DNA of 64,000 nt from Psococerastis gibbosa (Eukaryota; Arthropoda; Insecta; Psocodea; Psocidae), in the NCBI GenBank assembly GCA_963971405.1, contig OZ020491.1, positions 24,608,855-24,672,854 of the forward strand, given 5' to 3'. Under the pieces are notes generated by a model. It saw nothing but the letters and a program-made list of their open reading frames with translations. It was not told the origin of the DNA and did no database searches. A program made the position numbers and the translations under genes. Each line of letters opens with the position of its first letter. The stretch's first letter is position 1. Below are positions 28,801-40,800 of the stretch, one piece after another.

Positions 28801-31800
28801 AAGCGCGGCAATCCTTACGGATAGAAGGCCATATGTAGCGTTGGGCAACCAGGTTAGCAGACGCTGCTATTCCTGGGTGATGTAGGCTGTGTAGGTGCTC
28901 GAAAAGTTGTCGACGTAATGGTTTGGGCACAAATGGGCGTTGTATGTCTTGACTAGAATCGCACGTAAGGACTGAATCAGAGCCCGGAATGGGAACATCA
29001 ACGAGGATGAGGGACGTCTTTCTACTGGACCGAAGCTCTTTGAGTTCTCTGTCGTCTTTCTGAGCAGAAGAAAGTTGCTCAGGAGATACGGGAGTAGAGA
29101 TTGCTTCGATTCTTGAGAATGCATCAGCGGCCAAGTTGTCCTGCCCAGCGATGTATTGGATGTCCGTGGTGAATTGAGAGACGAATTCCATTTGCCGCAT
29201 TTGGCGAGGTGAGCAACTTGTTTTTGGATTCTGAAAAGCGTGCGTCAACGGTTTGTGATCGGTATACACGACAAAAGCGCGCGCTTCTAGCAGGTAACGG
29301 AAATGACGAATGGCGTCGTGTACCGCAAGCAATTCGCGATCGTAGGCGGACCATGTTCGTTGGTTTTCTTTAAGTTTCTGCGAGAAGAATGCCAATGGCT
29401 GCCAATGATCGTTGATCCGTTGTTGGACTGTAGCTCCGATACTGGTGTCTGATGCATCTGTGACTAGAGCAATCGGAGCCGTATGATCTGGATGCGCGAG
29501 TAGGGTGATGCGTGCCAGACTGTGTTTGCATGAGCTGAAAGCTTCGGTAAGCTTTGTTGTCCATGGTATCGTAGCGTTCCCTTTTACCTTGTCTCCAGAT
29601 AACAACGTGTTGAGTGGTGCTTGTTCGTTGGCTGCATTTGGTAGGAACCGGCGGTAGTAGTTAATCATGCCAAGGAAACGGCGTAGATCTTTGAATGTCT
29701 TTGGAAGAGGGTATTCAGTGAGTGCCTTTACCCTGTCTGGTAGGGCTTGTGTGCCTTCTGCTGACACGAGGTAACCAAGAAAGCTGATTGACCCAACGCC
29801 GAGGGTACACTTGCTAGGATTAATGACTAGGCCATATTCTCGGAATCGTTGGAAGAGTTGACGTAGGTGTGATTCGTGCTCCTGCTTATCACTCGATGCA
29901 ACCAGTACGTCGTCGATGTATGAATATGCCCACGGGAGGTCGCGTAGGATGTTATCCATGAAGCGTTGGAAGGTTTGAGCAGCATTGCGAAGACCGAATG
30001 TCATGAATGGGAATTCGAAAAGGCCGAACGGAGTATTTATTGCTGTCTTTGGAATGTCACCATTGGAAACTGGTATCTGGGTGAATGCTTTGACCAGGTC
30101 TATTTTGCTGAATACGGTTTTTCCTCGCAATTCTGCACTGAAATCTGCGATGTGGCGGACTGGGTACGCGTCAGGAATTGTTCGAGCATTGAGCCGTCTG
30201 TAGTCCCCGCATGGGCGCCATGAATGGTCGCTTTTAGGTACTAGGTGTAATGGTGAGGCCCATGGGCTGTCGGACGGACGACATACGCCGGTCTGGATCA
30301 TGTCGTTGAACTCCTTTTTGGCGATAATAAACTTGTCCGGGGCCAACCGGCGTGGGCGAGCGGAGACGGGAGGTCCGTCTGTCGTTCTAATGTAGTGGAC
30401 CGTGGAGTGTTTGACCTGGTCTGTGGGTTGTCTCGGCCGCGTGAGGTCGCTAAACTCCTCAATTATTACTTTTAGACTGGCCGGGGTACTGTGCGGTATT
30501 GTTAAGGTAGAAACGCTAGGTTGCTTGGAGGGGCTTTGACACAGGTTCGCCTTGCGATGCGTTGTCCCGTCGATCAGCTTTGAGTTCTGGAGATCCACCA
30601 GCAAATTAGAGGCTGCGAGAAAGTCTGCACCGATGATGGGTTGCGTGACATCGGCAATGATGAAATTCCAACGGAAACTGCGTCGTAATCCCAGGTCCAG
30701 TTGTTGAGCTGTTGTTCCGTACGTATTGATGATTGTGCCATTGGCGGCAGTCAGCTCGAGTTGAGTACGACGGAGCGGTAGGTTGAGACGGGCACGTGGA
30801 AAAACGCAGATGTCGGACCCTGTGTCAATGAGATAACGTATCTTGGTGCAAGGGTCCGTGATAAGAAGGCGATGTGAGGTTTTAAGCAGGTGTGTAGTGG
30901 CGCAGGCAGGCCCTGCCTTTACTGGCTGCGATCGTCGTTTTTCGGAAATCTGCATGGCTGCTGGCACTTTCTGGCCTTCCTCCCATAGGTTTGGTGGTAA
31001 AAACACCAAGTTGGGTCTTGTTTAGGCGCTGGTGAACGGAACTGGCGCTGGAACCGTGGCTGTGTGGCACGTTGTCCGTATCTGTCGGCGAACTGTGCCT
31101 GTAGAGCCGCGACGTTCTCTGTTAACGTCTTCAATAGGTCCACAGGGGCCATTGTGCACTCAAGAATCCGGTCACGTGTTGCTGAATTGATGGTGGCCAT
31201 CTTGTCGGCGAGGTTCGCGACGTCCCCTAGTGACAGGTGATCATGACCGATGATTGCCAATTGTATAGCGTGCGGGAGGCGAGACGTCCAAATGGTGCGT
31301 AAAACCGAGTCTGATATGGCTTTCTCTGCGAGGGCCCGCAGTCTCCGGAGAAAAGAGCTGGGAGTTTTGTCCCCTATGTCTTCCGAGATTAGTAGCTGAA
31401 TGCGACTGCTTGCTGGAAGACTCATTCGTTGGATTAACTGCGTTTTTAGCTCAGTGTATGGGTTTACTGGTACTGGGGCAGCTAACAAATCTGAGATCTC
31501 GCTGAGGGTACTTTGGTCGAGCGCTGAAAGGACGTGGTAATATTTCGTCGTTTCCATTGTGACCCCAGCAAGTGCGAACTGAGCATCCGCTTGAGTGAAC
31601 CACAGTGCCGGTGACAGGTTGGCCGACTGTGTCCAGAAGGGTGGAAGCTTGACCGAGACTGCCATCGTACTAGCAGGGCCTGTCATCTTGGTTGTAGCCG
31701 TGGGTGTCGGTGTTGTGGCTGTAGCAGTTGTAGCTGTAGCGGTTGTAGCTGTAGCGGTTGTAGCTGTAGCGGTCGTAGCTGTAGCGGTTGTAGCTGTAGC

Positions 31801-34800
31801 GGTCGTAGCTGTAGCGGTTGTGGCTGTGGTCTGCGGCATCTTGCAGGTTGTGGCTGTGCTGCTGCGGTGAATGTAGCTGCTCCGGGGTAGTTTCCACCGC
31901 CTATGGCCGGATGAGACGTTCTGGAGGCTGGAACTGGAACTGGAACGGGCTGGAACTGGCTGGAAGCTGGAACTGGCTGGAAGCTGGAAGCTGGAAGCTG
32001 GAACTGGCTGGAACTGGAACTGGCTGGAACTGGAGCTGACTGGAACTGGAGCTGGCTGGAACTGGAGCTGGCTGGAACTGGAGCTGGCTGGAACTGGAGC
32101 TGGCTGGAACTGGAGCTGGCTGGAACTGGCTGGAACTGGCTGGAATTGGCTGGAATTGGCTGGAACTGGAATTGGCTGGAACTGGAACTGGAATCTGGAA
32201 GGCTGCTTGTTCCGTTGTCGAGGGTCACCAATGTAGCTTGTCGAAGGACGATGCAATTGAATAGGCAGTGTAGACTTGAATTGGTTTGTATTGCAGTGCT
32301 TCGACTCAAGTTAGAGTAATTTAACACACAGTGGTTACAATATGAGCTGTGAGACGAGAACGATACATGCTTACAATTAATATTGAATTTGATCCAGCCT
32401 GCTTCCATATAGAAAAACCAACTCTGTGTCCACAGCTAAAGGAGCTGATGAGACACAGAGGGTAGATTAAAGATATTATTGAATAAGAGAAATAAATACG
32501 TAAAAGGAAGATTGAGGAATATTGAATTATCTGAATGTGAACAGCGCCATCTACCGGGAAAAAGGTGAAGCTGGAAGCAGACTGGTTATTACACATGTGG
32601 GACTAAGTGGTCCCCACAAAGTCATGTCAGTACGGAAAGTTAGAAGTTTGAACAAAGATGGCGCACGAGTCGCCAATGAATAATAAGATTGGCGCCAATA
32701 TTTAAATTGTGACTAGCCTGTCGTAACCATTGCTGTCTCCTTCTCGCTATCTTCTTTCTTCATTAATGGTTCTTCCACCCCAAACTCTCTTCTCATCACA
32801 TAATTTCTAATCCCATCCCTTATTGTACTGTGATGGGCTCTACAATGTTCTACAATGCGTTACAATAATATTTTGAAATTCATAGAGGCCATTTTGTTTC
32901 AGGGGTCTCACCATAGCCCTGTCTGTGGATCAGATGAAAAAACATATGCTAATGAATGTGAACTTAAACTCGAGTCGTGCAGAAGTCAGTCCCTCCTCAC
33001 AGTTGCATTCCGATCCGGATGTGGTATGTAGCTTTTAGCCCGGTTGAGAAAGGCAGATCTAGATTTTCTATTTAGGCGGGGTTTCCACATACGTCAATGG
33101 TCAATGGTAAATATGGTATTGACGTTTTAGCAGACATTAAAGACATACTAAAAATCTCTGCTACCACGTCAAAACCATATTTAACATTGACCATGGACGT
33201 ATGTGGAAACCCCGCCATAGGGGAGATGAGAGATGCGACATTCGCCCCTGCCCTAATTCCATTCTCCATAGCTTGAGTCAATGTCCATCCATCCATACTA
33301 TATAGAATGGCCGCTTTAATCTTGTCCAACATCAAACATCTGGTGTTTCAGAATCATGCACCGGCGTGGAATGTAACAATGGCGCCCGTTGCGAGGGAGG
33401 CGTTTGCATCTGCCCCACCAACTGTTCCGCCACAGAGCCGTCAGAACTGGTGTGCGCGTCCAACATGGCGACCTACAGTAATGAATGCGAGATGATGCGC
33501 GCGTCGTGTCAGCAGTCGGAAGGTCTGCCTCCACTGGCTATCGTCTTCTTCGGAGATTGCCGCGAAAAATTCAGTGTTCCATTCAGTAAGTATAGAATTT
33601 ACAACAGTAGAATGTAGAGTAGTGGTACCGACTCTGACTTTCACCCGAAAGGTTGTTGGTTCAAATACCACACTGCGAACATTTTGTGGCCATGCTTGGG
33701 AGGGCATGTAATGAAGGCGGTCCCGGGCCTTCCTAGTTGAATGTAAAAGAGGGCTTTATAGCCCTAACTTTGCCAGGTTGGCTTAGTAATAGAACAAAAA
33801 AGTCCTTACTTATTTATTTTATTTGTATTATATTGGGCTAAATACTTCTAAAAAGGAATGCGCGTAAAATTTAGTAAAGGGTAAGTTCAATTTTTTGAAA
33901 AGTAGGCCTTACTAATTGAAACTTGAGAATGAGTTCCCTAGGGCCAATTCAAATTCAATACCCTACTGTTTATAGCGATTGACATAGCTTCTGGAAGCAT
34001 AGTGCTGATAAGTCTGCTGTAGTTTTGCACCAACCCATTTGCTCCAACGACAGTTATTGCAGCAGAACTGCTTTGTGCAGTGAGCCTTAAACTGCTCGTC
34101 AGCACTTTACTGTCGTTTCACAAATTTCAGAAAACGTAGCTTGTTAATGACATTTTCAGTGTCTAACTTCATAAAAAAATAAGTAAAGAAATACACCCCT
34201 CTGTTGTATTTCTGTTTTATAATTTTTATTCCCATAAGAAGTCTAATGGTAATAACTACTCATCTCTTTATGACGAATCATAAAAAGAAAAGTTAAAAAT
34301 GCGCATAACTTCTTGTTATTACGTCGTAAAACCTAATAATGTTAGGGTTGTTTCTCATAATAAGCTTTTACTGAGCCGTCAAAAATTAAATTTAACTTCT
34401 GTTATTTATGTAAATTTTATTATGAGCGATTCATGCGTTTTGTTTATTCTTTATTATATATTAGGGCTCTATATTAGACAGGTATTGTCATCCGCCATAT
34501 TGTATCCATTATAAGTCTGGTGTATAAGCCAAGCATTGGGTGTTTACCTAGTTATTTTTAGAAATTTATCGTTGTTTATTTATTATTATTTAAAAAACGT
34601 GCTTACAATTAGGGAAGTGTTTAATAAAAAATTGCTAAAACGTGTTTTTTGCAATATTTTTCAATTTTTTACTTTTCTTACAATACTTACCATATAGGAA
34701 ATATGGGACACAACATGGCGGATGACAGTACCCGGGTATATAGTGCCTTATTATTTATAGTGGCTCTCACATTTAAATTCTGCTGCTGTATCCATTCGTC

Positions 34801-37800
34801 AGGATATGCGCAGCATTCGACTGTATTATGATGGCTTCGTTAGTATTAAATCTCCGCAACGTTTAAATAAATAAGGATCTGCCTTGTTGTTAGTACAATA
34901 GAACTTAGAGTATGAGCCAAGAACCTCCGATAGTAGCCGAAATCAAGAGTGCCTGGGGTGGCTAGGCACGTGGAACGAATGCATGAAAATAGCCCAGCAA
35001 GAGCAGCCTTACACAATATGCCACAAGAAGGAAGGCGAGTGGGACGACCACGGATGCGATGGCTTGATGCCGTCGATGACTGGCGAAGAAGAGCGCAGGA
35101 CCGCGCAGGCTGACGCGATGTAACAGAGCAGGCCAAGGCCCTTCACGGGCGGTAGCGCCAAGGAGTAGTAATAGTAATGCATTCTATCCTATTGCTAACA
35201 ATAATAACCAGCTAATTAACCTTCTTTCTAACAGCAACTCTTCTACCTCCTATCCGAACTAACCTGGTGGACGGCTCCGCTACTAACAAATCTCGAACGC
35301 TATCGAATCGAGAACGGGAGGTGTGTCGAGATATCCATTGCGATTTTGAGGCGTCTTGCGAGCTCGGACCCGATGGCAATCCTCGATGCAGTTGCAAGTT
35401 CGATTGTCATAACTCGCTGACTGCGAGGAAAACGGTTTGTGCCAGCGACTTGCGGATGTATTCGAGTGTTTGTTCTATGAAGATGGAAGGCTGCCAGAGA
35501 CAGGAGGAGTTGCGGTTGAGGCCTTTGGAACTGTGTGAAGGTAATTATATTATGTACTATGAAGATGGAAAGTTGCCAGAGACAGGAGGAGTTGCGGTTG
35601 AGGCCTTTGGAACTGTGTGAAGGTAATTATATTATGTACTATGAAGATGGAAAGTTGCCAGAGACAGGAGGAGTTGCGGTTGAGGCCTTTGGAACTGTGT
35701 GAAGGTAAATAGATTATGTAGTATGAAGATGAAAGGTTGTCAGAGACATGAGGAGTTGCGGTTGAGGCCTTTTGAACTGTGAGAAGGTAAATATATTTTG
35801 TACTATGAAGATGGAAGGTTGCTAGAGACAGGAGGAGTTGCGGTTGAGGCCTTTGGAACTGTGTGAAGGTAAATAGATTATGTAGTATGAAGATGGAAGG
35901 TTGTCAGAGACATGAGGAGTTGCGATTGAGGGCTTTGGAGCTGTGTGAAGGTGAATAGATTTATTCAGCATAGAAACGCCAGTAGACTTCTCAATTTGTT
36001 GTCATGTCACAATAATAGTACCTATTAACATTGTAGATAACCTCTACCTTCCTTTCTGTAACTTGACGCCTTAACTCGGAATCTGGAACTAACCTATTCG
36101 ATAGCTTATCGGACTGTCCCTTAGCTCTTTTCCCTATTTGCATTTCCTGTCGTTTTGAACTTCCCTTATTTGTTTAGGTATGGAAGTAAAGCCTTGTAAT
36201 GGCGAGTCACCGCTAATTAACCCAGCAACAAAAATCGAGTACGATTGTGGTGCCACGACGCAGCGCCAAGACTGCCCTCTAGGTAGCTACTGCCACCACA
36301 CCAGACACTTCGCAAAATGCTGCAGAAAAGGTATTTACTGTTGGACCAAGAGTTGATATGAATGAAACACTTTTTTATTTATATTCTTTCATACTATTGT
36401 ATATGGCATACATTTGTTAAATCGATCGTTCGTTTTAATGTGATTACTTTTAACTAGTATAGGGTAACGTGGTTCCTATACTAAGCATTTGTATATACCC
36501 ATTAAATGTCAAAATTTTTAAAAGGTCACACTTTGACTTTACTAATCTCGGTGCAAACGGAGTCAGAGGTGCCGCTACACATGGGCGATTCGAACGCTAG
36601 TGACCAGCTGGGAAATTCGACATGGAAGACATGGACATGGGCTACTTCAGTGTCTACTTCAGCAGATTTTTGTCGCAGGTGCTAGGGTTTCCTCTCGGTA
36701 CACCAGCGATCTAGAAAACTTCTGAAGTGCATTCAGAAAGAGACTGATTCTTTCACCAGCCTATTGCTCCCGTGACAAATTTCTCAGCAAATCACTGGCG
36801 TTCGAATCGCCCGAGTGTACCAAGCCGCATTGTAATCAAACGAATTCATATCTGTGGAAACAATATAACAAGGAATAAGTACACAACACAAACCACTGCA
36901 CATTTAAGAACACTCGTACACGATTGAAAGGCAGGCATACCAACATCGAAAATCTTAGCTTCACTTGGAAGTCTACTGCTTGAAACTAAAAAGTTTATAA
37001 TACAATAGAGCAAATAGATTCGAACCGCTTTGACTCGTATTCTAAATTTTTGGTTGCAGACCTGAACCTTTTGTTTGACAACTGTCAAGAATCGTGGCAT
37101 GGCTGTTGTCAAGACGGGAAAACCTTCGCTAAGGGACCAGATAATTTTGGCTGTCCGTCTCTGTGTGGATGCAATAAATTGGGTACGTCTGCGCAGTGTC
37201 GATTAGGAGGAAAAAAATCCATAAAATAAATTATATGACTCTGGTTAGCTATTTCTGAGGCACTATCAGCATAGTGCTGTTGGTAGAAAACCGACCCTGA
37301 AACGAGCTCTCGTCGCCGCTGGGCCATCTGGCATGCGTGCCACGTATCCCAATCATCTGACGCGACCTTTCTTGACCTCCGCCAAAATGGTAGGCTCCTG
37401 GTAGAGGGAGTACAGCTCCGAATTCCTGCTCACTGGGCTATAAACTCTCCCAAATATTTTTCTGTTGACAGGCTCGATAGCTGACAACTGCGAGGCTGAG
37501 ACGGGCCAGTGCCTGTGCAAGCCTGGTGTCGGCGGGACCAAGTGCGACCGCTGCATGCCGGGCTTCTGGGGGCTGCCGAAGATCTCCGAGGGCCACAGTG
37601 GCTGTCTGCCGTGCGGATGCTCCACCCACGGCTCCGTCCGCGACGACTGCGAGCAAATGACTGGCCGTTGTGTCTGCAAGCCTGGCGTCAAGGGCCCCAA
37701 GTGCGGCAACTGCACTGAGGTCAATAAGTTTCTCGGACCTAATGGCTGCGTGTCAGGTGTGTATTTTTGAGAAATTAGGGGGGGGGGGAGCGACTACTTA

Positions 37801-40800
37801 TGAACTATAAGTATAAGTAGGCCTGGGTCCATAGAAAAGTCCTTCAATTCCTTACTACTAGGTTATGGTTATGTGTTATTATCTTTGATAACGACGAACT
37901 TCTTATATTTCAGAGGATGAGGCTCAAGCCACTGAACTTCCGTTGAAGCGATCTACTGGGGAACACTTCACAGAGCCTGAAGCGATAAGCAGCCCACTGT
38001 ACAAGAGTACCAGGCATTTACTAATACCGGACCCGAGGGTGGTATACAGCAGGGGTGAGGAGAATATGCAACTCACTTCAGCCAGTCTCTACCATTTGTC
38101 CGATGCGAATCATGGGCTACCTTATAACACAGGTAGGCAGTGAAAATGCTAGTTATTGTTGGAGATTCGGGAGGGCAGAAGGCGGCAAGATAGGCTTAGA
38201 ACATGTGGATTAGGCTAGCCTAACTGCTAATGTAATACAAATGCAATTGATGTGCCATTGTTATTGTTTGGTAAAGCGCTCAAAAACTGAAAATCTGTTA
38301 CTGTGTTAAATTTTAATTTTTTATTTATTCTTATGATATCGTGTGGAAAGGTAGAAGTTTGAGATGTAATAATAATTTCAATTAATAGGGGTATTCACCG
38401 TATTCTATCCGTTTCGATTTCCCTAGGGGAAAGTAGGAATTGAAATTCAGTTTTTCTACGCAGAAAAATAATTGCCATGGAAACGTACATATATCTCTAC
38501 GATTTCGACTTCACCCGACCTAACCTAACTTACTGTACTTCCAACGTTTCTTTGCCTTCGGCTATTAACTTATGAACACCTGCGGTAATCCACCTCTTGC
38601 CATATGTTTCCTGCTGTTGTTTTTTTTAAATTAATTTCTGTCGCAGAGCTCATTTTTTTTAAATTAAATAAAAATAAAAACATAAATTCAAATGCAAAAC
38701 AACAACAAATATGGCCGTTTGACGTTTTCGATTTCCCAAGCTCAGTTTACCCAGCTAACTAGTTGAGAAAAGTGGGGATTTTTGAAATACATTTCCTGAT
38801 GGCGTTATTTTTCTACCGTAGAAAAACTGGAGTTATATTCCTACTTTCCCTTATGGAAATTGAAACGGAGTGAATACCCCTTATGTGGGGAAAAAATCTA
38901 AGGGAGAAAAAATTGAAAACTCACCAAAAATACAGCCGAGGATGAATTTATCCATTTTGAATTTCCCGCGCATTTTGCACTCATTTGTTTAAAACAATTG
39001 AATAAATCCCGATGTTACGCTACATATTCTTTCCTTTCAGTGTATCACGTGGGATACAGACCAACTCCAGCCACTATTCATATTACCGCACTGCTAGGAG
39101 ACTTATGTGAAATCTCGGCGGATTGTGGCGTACCTCACAGTGTTTGTATCAGGGGTAGTTGTGCCTGTCCTGGAGGATACCTGGAGACTCCAGACCGGCA
39201 ACAGTGTGTTCCGCATAACCTGCACCCAACACCTTTTCAAAGAAGTAAGTGGCATTACCCGCCTGCGCGAGAGACGCGATCTCCAAATACCTACTTGTAA
39301 AACAGCCTCGTACAAACATTCCCTCTTATATTTAGGGATTTTAGCTTTTAACGCACTACCAACTGATCTTAAAACATTAATGCCAGATAAGAAGGGCCGT
39401 AAAAGAATTAAGCAATTTCTGCATAGTAATCCACAGTTTATAAACATAATATATCCGGGAGAATAGCTTAACGAAGAGAATGCCAATTTGCCAAATAATT
39501 TATAATGTACCGCATACCTAGTTGCATTATTTTATTATTCTATAATTAATATTAACATGTTATAATACTAACCTAGCAACTAAGACAGAACCCATCACGG
39601 GCCACATGGCATATAGGGTTCATTTTCAAATTTGTATGTTTTGTATTGTATTCTTAATTTTGAATATAGTGATTGATTGATTGATTGATCTCTAGAGTTC
39701 TATATTGGAGAGATGGGACACACACAAGTGTTTCTTCTAATGGACAACTTGCATAGAGATTGCTGTGTTTGAAGTAAAAATAAATATAAATAAACAGTCA
39801 CTACATTTTAACTTCCCACGAAATCACTGGATTGGACATTTGCTTCGACACGAGAACTTCGTAAGCTGCATCATAGAGGGAACAATAGAACGCGTCAACC
39901 GACCTGGGCGCCCGAAAAAGGAGTATCTGCAGCAAATTATGGAGGATGTAGGGGCCAAGACATACGCGGAGCTGAAAAGGGCGTGCCAGCATCGAGGGGA
40001 GTGGAGGCATCGAAGTCACATGTTGCTGCCAACCAGCCAGCCCGCTGTAACTTGAAGAAGACGAAATTTGATTAATTTAATTATTTTTAGGTTATGAAAT
40101 CCCATCATTCGACGGAAAATCGTACATCCAACTGAAGAGACTGAAGGCATACAATAAGTTAACTATAGAAATTGAGTTTAAGACGTATTCCCACGATGGT
40201 ATTCTAATGTACTCACAACAGAAAGCTGACGGGACTGGAGACTTCGTGTCATTAGCTATTGTCAATGGGTAAGCATCAGAATTCATAGATATTAATAATC
40301 TAAGATCTTGATGATTAATTAGTAAACAACGGTAGGACGATCATGGTCTGTTCAGAGCCCACATGGCCAAACTGGGCCATGGAGGTCCTACCGTCTGCCG
40401 GCACTGCAATGAGTCCGAGGAAACCGCGAAACACGTGGTTGGCCACTGTCCAACCCTGTGGCGGACGCGGTTGGACTGTTTTGGGGCTGCCTACATCGAC
40501 TAGGTCGATCTGATTGACTTGCCATTGAAGAACATGATTGTCTTTGCTAACAAGGTTAAGCTGCTGTTTTTCGTTAGTTATTAATTGGCAATGGTCATAA
40601 TATGAATGATTGGGGTACATTGATGTGATCGCGATAATTATTCAAAGGGTCCCAAGACCTATGTCAGCTCAACTCTCTAAAAAAATCCCTTTCTGCTTTG
40701 GTCGATCAGGTGTAGGGAGATTCCGCAGACCCTGCTTTTCCTCTACGCTACCTACGCTATGTACACATGTAATAAAAAATAAAAAATACTTCATTATTTT

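Larger units (their letters stand above)
27348..32618 (-). mobile_element. Ty3/gypsy LTR retrotransposon, looks whole
   Basis: It has two 387-bp LTRs (27348-27734 and 32232-32618) that read the same by eye, TG...CA termini, and a 4-bp target duplication AAGT (27344-27347 and 32619-32622). Inside are gag-like and pol-like open frames on the minus strand in the order gag, protease, RT, RNase H, integrase. There is no env frame. I see no breaks. Identical LTRs point to a very recent insertion. It lies antisense in an agrin intron, splitting a follistatin domain's two exons further apart. Confidence 0.93.

Noticed and set aside
29966-30223. Other + strand open frames inside the pol region.
   Set aside because: Antisense shadows of the long pol frame.
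31595-31870. Val/Ala-rich open frame on the + strand inside the gypsy element.
   Set aside because: It is the antisense reading of the gag minisatellite; composition is set by the repeat.
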